Origin: Bacteriovorax sp. PP10 | GTDB taxonomy: Bacteria > Bdellovibrionota > Bacteriovoracia > Bacteriovoracales > Bacteriovoracaceae | Direction of reading: 5' to 3' | NCBI RefSeq assembly: GCF_035013165.1 | Contig: NZ_JAYGJQ010000001.1 | Location: 620,001 to 684,000 of the forward strand | DNA: 64,000 bases | Shown: piece after piece, positions 59,105-64,000 of the stretch | Layout: each line of letters starts with the position of its first letter | Position numbering within the stretch: position 1 is the stretch's first letter | Made by a program: the position numbers and the translations under genes | Notes under the pieces: model-generated | Told to the model about the DNA's origin: nothing | Seen by the model: the letters and a program-made list of their open reading frames with translations, nothing else | Databases searched by the model: none

Positions 59105-60400
59105 ATGGCCTTTACAGATTATAAAGTAAAAGATATGTCGCTGGCAGAATGGGGACGTAAAGAAATCGAAATCGCTGAAGTAGAAATGCCGGGACTAATG
59201 GCACTTCGTGCAGAATTCGGAAAACAAAAACCACTTAAAGGAGCAAGAATTGCTGGATGTCTACACATGACAATCCAAACTGCAGTTCTTATCGAAACAC
59301 TTGTTGAACTTGGTGCGGAAGTACGTTGGTCATCATGTAATATTTTTTCAACTCAAGACCAAGCTGCTGCTGCAATCGCTGCTGCAGGAATTCCGGTTTT
59401 TGCTTGGAAAGGAATGACAGAAAAAGAATTCGACTGGTGTATTGAACAAACTCTTAAATGGGCAGACGGTTCAGCACTTAACATGATCCTTGATGACGGT
59501 GGTGATTTAACTGTTATGGTTCACGATAGATTTCCTGAACTACTAAAAGAAATCAAAGGTCTTTCAGAAGAAACAACTACAGGTGTTCATAGACTTTACG
59601 ATATGGTGAAGAAGGGACAACTTAAAGTTCCAGCTATCAACATCAACGATTCAACAACAAAATCAAAATTCGACAACCTATACGGATGCCGCGAATCTCT
59701 AGTTGACTCTGTAAAAAGAGCAACTGACGTAATGATCGCTGGTAAAGTTTGTGTTGTTGCTGGTTACGGTGACGTTGGTAAAGGATCTGCAGGATCTTTC
59801 AAAGGATTAGGCGGACGAGTTATCATCACTGAAATCGATCCAATTTGCGCTCTTCAAGCGGCAATGGAAGGTTACCAGGTAATGAAAATGGAAGACGCTG
59901 CAAAGCTTGGAGACATTTTCGTAACAGCTACTGGATGCCGTGATGTTATCACTGGTAAGCACATGGAAATGATGAAAGATGGAGCAATCGTTGCTAACAT
60001 CGGTCACTTCGACCTTGAAATCGAAGTTGCTTACTTAAATAAGACTGGTAAAAAAATCAACATTAAGCCTCAAGTTGATCAATACGTAATGCCATCAGGA
60101 AAGAAACTAATCGTTCTTGCTGAAGGACGTCTTGTTAACCTTGGATGCGGAACTGGTCACCCTTCTTTCGTAATGTCTAACTCGTTCACAAACCAAGTTA
60201 TGGCACAAATGGAATTATGGGCTAACCACGCAAATTACAAATGTGAAGTTTACGTTCTACCAAAACACTTAGATGAAAAAGTAGCTCGTCTTCACTTAGC
60301 AAAAATTGGTGTTGTTCTTGATACTCTTACATCTGCTCAGTCTGAGTACCTAGGTGTAAAAGCTGAAGGTCCATACAAACCAGACCACTACAGATACTAA
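59105..60400 (+). CDS. ahcY: Adenosylhomocysteinase
   Basis: This 431-residue protein splits S-adenosylhomocysteine to adenosine and homocysteine, recycling the product of the many methyltransferases nearby. Motifs: LEETTTGV-like [31 protein letters not shown] (substrate and NAD region), [10 protein letters not shown] (Rossmann loop) and the terminal KPDHYRY. AGGGGGA precedes the ATG. No SAH riboswitch is evident upstream. rpiB follows after eight bases. Confidence 0.97.
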   Translation: MAFTDYKVKDMSLAEWGRKEIEIAEVEMPGLMALRAEFGKQKPLKGARIAGCLHMTIQTAVLIETLVELGAEVRWSSCNIFSTQDQAAAAIAAAGIPVFAWKGMTEKEFDWCIEQTLKWADGSALNMILDDGGDLTVMVHDRFPELLKEIKGLSEETTTGVHRLYDMVKKGQLKVPAININDSTTKSKFDNLYGCRESLVDSVKRATDVMIAGKVCVVAGYGDVGKGSAGSFKGLGGRVIITEIDPICALQAAMEGYQVMKMEDAAKLGDIFVTATGCRDVITGKHMEMMKDGAIVANIGHFDLEIEVAYLNKTGKKINIKPQVDQYVMPSGKKLIVLAEGRLVNLGCGTGHPSFVMSNSFTNQVMAQMELWANHANYKCEVYVLPKHLDEKVARLHLAKIGVVLDTLTSAQSEYLGVKAEGPYKPDHYRY

Positions 60401-60408
60401 GAAATATA

Positions 60409-60855
60409 ATGATGAAAAAAATTGCACTTGGTTCAGACCACGCAGCATATGAAATGAAGGAGACGGTTAAACGTCTCCTTCTATCTCAAAACTTCGAAGT
60501 CATCGATGTCGGGACTCACTCATGCGATAGAGTTGATTATCCAGACTACGCAAAGTTAGTAAGTCATGAAGTCGTCACACAAAACATTCAAGGTATTCTT
60601 CTTTGTGGATCGGGAATTGGTGTCTCTATAGTTGCCAATCGTTTTAAAGGAATCAGAGCTGCTCTTTGCAGAACTCCTGAAGACGCAGAAATGGCCCGCA
60701 AGCATAACGACGCTAACGTTTTGTGCTTAGGCGCTAGATTCAATACTGAAGAAGAAATCAAAAAAATCATATCGAGCTGGTTTGAAAATAGTTTTGAAGG
60801 TGGCAGACACACTGATCGCCTGAATAAATTTTCTGATCTAGGAGAAGACTGTTGA
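60409..60855 (+). CDS. rpiB: Ribose-5-phosphate isomerase B
   Basis: This 148-residue protein has ALGSDHAAYEMKE at the N-terminus, the catalytic CGSGIGVSIVANRFKGIRAALC (Cys as base) and ARKHNDANVLCLGAR. It interconverts ribose-5- and ribulose-5-phosphate. Two adjacent Met codons are possible starts. It follows ahcY by eight bases and is coupled to the next gene. Confidence 0.95.
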   Translation: MMKKIALGSDHAAYEMKETVKRLLLSQNFEVIDVGTHSCDRVDYPDYAKLVSHEVVTQNIQGILLCGSGIGVSIVANRFKGIRAALCRTPEDAEMARKHNDANVLCLGARFNTEEEIKKIISSWFENSFEGGRHTDRLNKFSDLGEDC

Positions 60856-61523
60856 AATTTTTTGAGAAGCTAATGTACCCAATACTTGTTGTATTGATAT
60901 TTTTCTATATGTTCTACGCACGCACTAATCCAATCTATTTTGAAACGGTTCTTGCTCGTGAAGGTGGCCCACTTCAGTGGCTCATTATCTGTACATTACT
61001 TTTTGCTTCAGCAATGTGCTTTTATCGTGCCAGCATTCTTAAGCCTTTTAGAGGCGGAGTATTTGCTGCATGCTCAATTGTTTCAGGATTTGTATTCTTA
61101 GTATTTGCGATGGATGAACTTTCTTGGGGCCAGGTTATCTTTAATTACCAGACTCCAGAATTTATCGCCGTTAGAAATTCAATGGGGGAGATGAACCTTC
61201 GCCACTTGGTTGTTGCCGGATTTGAATTCACTGATGTTGTTTTCACTCTAGGGATTAAAGTTTTAGCGACACTTTATTTTATCGTGCTGCCATTCTTCTA
61301 CTCTCGCCTGGATAAAATTAAAAACTTCGTGAATCGTTTTGCGATTCCACTTCCACGCTACACTCAAACGGCCGCATACGCTGTTGCTGCTATTTTGATG
61401 AGCTTTATCCCATCAACTCTAAGACATATTGTCTTTGAATTTGTGTTTTATTGGATTTTAGTTCTGATGATGTACAACCCGTTAAACGATGAAGTTTTCT
61501 CTCGTAAAACGCTGGTTCGCTAG
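60852..61523 (+). CDS. Multi-pass membrane protein of unknown function
   Basis: This 223-residue protein has about six transmembrane helices. It starts with TTG overlapping the rpiB stop (TTGA); AGGAG lies seven bases upstream, which supports this rare start. A conserved-looking FAMDELSWGQVIF segment lies between helices 3 and 4. Its end overlaps the convergent glycosyltransferase gene by four bases. No family was recognised. Confidence 0.72.
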   Translation: MKFFEKLMYPILVVLIFFYMFYARTNPIYFETVLAREGGPLQWLIICTLLFASAMCFYRASILKPFRGGVFAACSIVSGFVFLVFAMDELSWGQVIFNYQTPEFIAVRNSMGEMNLRHLVVAGFEFTDVVFTLGIKVLATLYFIVLPFFYSRLDKIKNFVNRFAIPLPRYTQTAAYAVAAILMSFIPSTLRHIVFEFVFYWILVLMMYNPLNDEVFSRKTLVR

Positions 61524-62245
61524 TTTAGAGTTCCCATCATTTTTTTGAATCTTAGATAGATGAATACCTTCACGGCCTCGACCATGATTCCGCTATTCAT
61601 TTTAGAGACACCTAACATTCTTTGATAAAAGATGATCGGGACTTCAACAACTTTGAGTCCCAGTGAATGCACTTTATAATTCATTTCAAATTGAAAAACA
61701 TAGCCTTTAGACACGACGTTTTCCATGTTGATCTTTTCTAGTGTCGTTCGACGAAAGGCCTTGAAGCCTCCGGACATATCTTTAATTTTCATTCCAGTAA
61801 AAGTCCTGAACATGAAAGAGGCGATATAAGAAAGCGCCAGGCGATGCACCGGCCAGTCCTTCGTTCTGATTTTATTTTCACTGTAACGAGAGCCGATCGC
61901 CAGATCTGACTTGATAAGGGCATTCAGTAGATTTTTGATATCAGAGGGGTCGTGAGAGAAGTCACAATCCATTTGAGCGATATACTCGAAGTCGCGCATC
62001 AGTGCCCAGTTAAAGCCTGCCAGGTAAGCCGTTCCCAGACCTAGTTTTCCCTCGCGTTTAAGCAAAAAAAGGTTGGGGTTCTTGTCTTGTAGCCCCTCGA
62101 CCACTTTCGCGGTGTGATCGGGCGAATTATCGTCGATAATGAGGATTGAGATATCAGGGTATAAATGGAATAAGCGCTCGATCATTGAATGAACATTGAG
62201 CGCTTCATTGTAAGTTGGAATGATAACTACAGACTGATCGAACAC
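61520..62245 (-). CDS. GT2-family polyprenol-phosphate mannose synthase-like glycosyltransferase (DPM1 type)
   Basis: This 241-residue protein has VVIIPTYNEALNV, DDNSPDHT (nucleotide-sugar Asp), GLGTAYLAGFNWAL, QMDCDFSHDP (DXD-like) and GSRYSENK, the classic DPM1/Ppm1 order. It makes polyprenol-phosphate-linked sugar as a donor for envelope glycosylation. No transmembrane domain is attached. It lies nine bases after a large secreted-protein gene in the same direction. Confidence 0.92.
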   Translation of the reverse strand: MFDQSVVIIPTYNEALNVHSMIERLFHLYPDISILIIDDNSPDHTAKVVEGLQDKNPNLFLLKREGKLGLGTAYLAGFNWALMRDFEYIAQMDCDFSHDPSDIKNLLNALIKSDLAIGSRYSENKIRTKDWPVHRLALSYIASFMFRTFTGMKIKDMSGGFKAFRRTTLEKINMENVVSKGYVFQFEMNYKVHSLGLKVVEVPIIFYQRMLGVSKMNSGIMVEAVKVFIYLRFKKMMGTLN

Positions 62246-62254
62246 GTGAGTCCT

Positions 62255-64000
62255 TTAGTTGCTAGAGTCAATTTCCAGAAGTCTTCTTCCTGACGTCTGG
62301 TAGCGAAGAGAAATAATCTCAAATAAAGGAGTATCATTTTCTTTTCTGATCTGTCCGTTTTGTCTCGCTTGCCCTTCTGCTTTTTGAGCGAATTCTAAAA
62401 TTTTTGAATTGGCCGGAGCTTTTTGTCCCGGTTTTAATTTTGCTAAAATTTCTTCAGCTCCATTTGATCCAGCTGCCTTCACTGCACCTTTGTAACCAAG
62501 TCCATTTCCACCTGAGAAATCGACAATATTAGATCCTCTTCCAGGGGCCGCAGAAGCAAGTGTAACACCGTTTGTTGCTCCTGAAATTTTTCCCATCGCA
62601 GAGTTAAATGCACTTGGGCTCACTTGTCCCTGTGCCATAAGTGAAGCGACGTTGGCAGGAATTCCTTTGGCAACCATTGAGTCTGCCATCGCTTTTTGAT
62701 CTTTAGTTAAGTTTCCATTGTTATCAAGTTTCGTTGAAACATCACGTAGGCCTTTTTTCGCTATCGCGGAAGTTGCATCAGTAGAAGTTGTATTGATTGT
62801 ACTTCCTAATAATTCTCCACGAGCAAGAGCGCGTACTGCTGTAAAAGGAGCATTAGAATATCCTAAACCACCCAGGTCCAGATTTCCTTCACCCTGAGTT
62901 TGAAGATAAGTATCAAAACATGTATTCGTTTTTTCACAAGCACAAGTCGCATCGATTTTTAAATGATCATCTGTACAAGCAATTCGATATGAAGTGGCCG
63001 CGATCGCTTTTTTACTCAACCCTTTTGCACAATAAGTTGGATCATTTTCTGTTGTTGGTTGAGAGCAGTAACAAAGATTATCCGTGACCGGATTACAATC
63101 TCCTTTACCTGGAAGTGAGTTCGCAATCTTTCTCGTTTTATCTGCGTATTCTTTATTGGCCCCTACTTCACTTTGATAAAAAGCTCCAAGTAAAGTGGCC
63201 GCACCCATTTTAATGACGAGGTTTTTATCTATTGCCCATCCATTAGGTAATGCTGCATTGACGGCGTAGCAAGCTGCTCCACCAAACCATCCGGCCGCTT
63301 GTATTTGGGCCATTTTCGCTCGAGAGTCGTGGCTTTTTGCAGCTTTTAATAACGAGTCTCTTTGAGCAGTGTCACCATTTCCAATTTCATCACCAGAGAG
63401 TTCTTTACTCTTGGCCATTTGAACTGCAGTGGCCACACCTTCTGTGACAGTTGGAATGTACTTACAGTAGTCGGTAACTTTATCTTCTTCAGCTGATGTT
63501 TCAGATTTTTTATCAGTTGATGCGGTATTAGAATTTTCAGTAGTAGAAGTATTATCGTTTGCTGTTGAATTAGCATTTGCTTCTGCAGAAGCTGTTTTTG
63601 CATCGGCCGCAGTTTTTTTTGCAACTTCTGCTTTAGAAGAAATTTTTCCCATGCTGTCTCCAGCAATGGCCCCAAAAAGAGCATAGGCCTGAGCAACAGC
63701 TTTCACCATATTCGTATCGACACCTAAAAATTTATGGCTGGCAGCTTCACCATTACAAATAGCTGCATCTTTTCCAGAACAGTTTTGAGTGATGATCTGA
63801 TTGGCCAAACCCTGGTGAATATAATTGTCTTTAAGCTGAACTTCCTGATCGGTAAGATTCGCTCCAGTCGTGGGAGTCGCTTGTCCTGTTCCGACAGCAT
63901 GGATTTGCTGAGTCGAGGCCCCTGGATCCTTAGCATTAACTGCTTCTCGTGAAGCTCGCGCATTTTCTAATAACTTTGCGTTTGTATCAGTTTCGTTGGT
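62255..64000 (-). CDS. Large exported-type protein of unknown function, 5' end outside the window
   Basis: The reading frame is open from the right edge of the window (64000) down to the stop at 62255, giving at least 581 residues; the true start is outside. An internal TTG at 63808 is not preferred. The visible part is Ala/Ser/Thr-rich with a low-complexity linker (TTENSNTASTDKKSET), a glycine-rich hydrophobic pair of segments (AAGWFGGAACYAVNAALP, MGAATLLGAFY) and a Cys-rich block (CYCSQP, CACEKTNTC). It is in the style of the secreted protein at 36077, but no alignment is claimed. Confidence 0.7.
   Translation of the reverse strand, partial: TNETDTNAKLLENARASREAVNAKDPGASTQQIHAVGTGQATPTTGANLTDQEVQLKDNYIHQGLANQIITQNCSGKDAAICNGEAASHKFLGVDTNMVKAVAQAYALFGAIAGDSMGKISSKAEVAKKTAADAKTASAEANANSTANDNTSTTENSNTASTDKKSETSAEEDKVTDYCKYIPTVTEGVATAVQMAKSKELSGDEIGNGDTAQRDSLLKAAKSHDSRAKMAQIQAAGWFGGAACYAVNAALPNGWAIDKNLVIKMGAATLLGAFYQSEVGANKEYADKTRKIANSLPGKGDCNPVTDNLCYCSQPTTENDPTYCAKGLSKKAIAATSYRIACTDDHLKIDATCACEKTNTCFDTYLQTQGEGNLDLGGLGYSNAPFTAVRALARGELLGSTINTTSTDATSAIAKKGLRDVSTKLDNNGNLTKDQKAMADSMVAKGIPANVASLMAQGQVSPSAFNSAMGKISGATNGVTLASAAPGRGSNIVDFSGGNGLGYKGAVKAAGSNGAEEILAKLKPGQKAPANSKILEFAQKAEGQARQNGQIRKENDTPLFEIISLRYQTSGRRLLEIDSSN

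Noticed and set aside
1-64000. CRISPR arrays, transposases, phage genes
   Set aside because: No regularly spaced direct repeats and no recombinase or structural phage protein were found on either strand.

Overview
The window looks like chromosome of a low-GC, Gram-negative, predatory-type bacterium of the Bdellovibrionota, probably of the Bacteriovorax/Peredibacter group. This is inferred from content, not from a marker gene. The pointers are a TIGR02147-family protein between small secreted proteins, a long PrkA-type kinase, a secreted GH25 lysozyme, many signal-peptide proteins and lipoproteins of unknown function, an amino-acid-catabolic core (gdhA, aspA), and small secreted-protein genes behind sigma-54 promoters. 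There is no integrase, transposase, phage structural gene or CRISPR array.

Layout. 0-9.5 kb: a secreted-protein/TIGR02147 operon, an S41 lipoprotein peptidase, a guanidinium exporter behind a guanidine-III riboswitch, aspartokinase, a DnaB-like ATPase, an MFS exporter divergent from a Cys-rich regulator with two matching operators, and the GH25 lysozyme. 9.5-19.3 kb is an AT-rich accessory stretch: secreted unknowns, two orphan solute-binding proteins, a PfkB-type sugar kinase, a MacAB-like export operon, and a repeat-rich modular region abutting tRNA-His. 19.3-33.6 kb: an outer-membrane-like protein, a HAD phosphatase, a DsbA/DsbB pair, an RluA-type pseudouridine synthase, PrkA, a sulfatase-modifying-factor-like protein, and a rhodanese/nadA/cysteine desulfurase operon, then mscL and a phytase-like lipoprotein. 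33.7-38.1 kb: parA-parB and a large secreted Cys-rich protein. 38.1-43.3 kb: a sigma-54-dependent gene, glutamate dehydrogenase, a prepilin-like protein, and a FecR-domain protein. 43.3-50.8 kb: aspA, an orphan ComM N-terminal domain, pfkA, gpmI and three RNA methyltransferases. 50.8-53.7 kb: a Tim44-like protein and a tandem family of sigma-54-controlled lipoproteins, including a truncated copy. 53.8-64 kb: an acyl-CoA dehydrogenase, a nuclease-fold candidate, an RlmL-like methyltransferase, a homoserine-kinase-like enzyme, ahcY, rpiB, a dolichol-phosphate-mannose-synthase-like transferase and a large secreted protein that runs off the right edge.

The genes together suggest a cell living on amino acids and lipids (GdhA, AspA, acyl-CoA dehydrogenase) with an active envelope and oxidative-folding apparatus. 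The best candidates for undescribed biology are: (i) three sigma-54 promoters sharing an inverted-repeat activator site of form GYCTAAA-N-TTTAGRC, two driving paralogous lipoproteins; (ii) a two-unit array beside tRNA-His, where each unit carries a structured repeat, an unrelated small secreted or membrane gene and a copy of the tRNA 3' flank; (iii) the guanidine-III riboswitch on the guanidinium exporter. Several convergent gene pairs have no room between them, so terminators lie inside a neighbouring gene or are absent.
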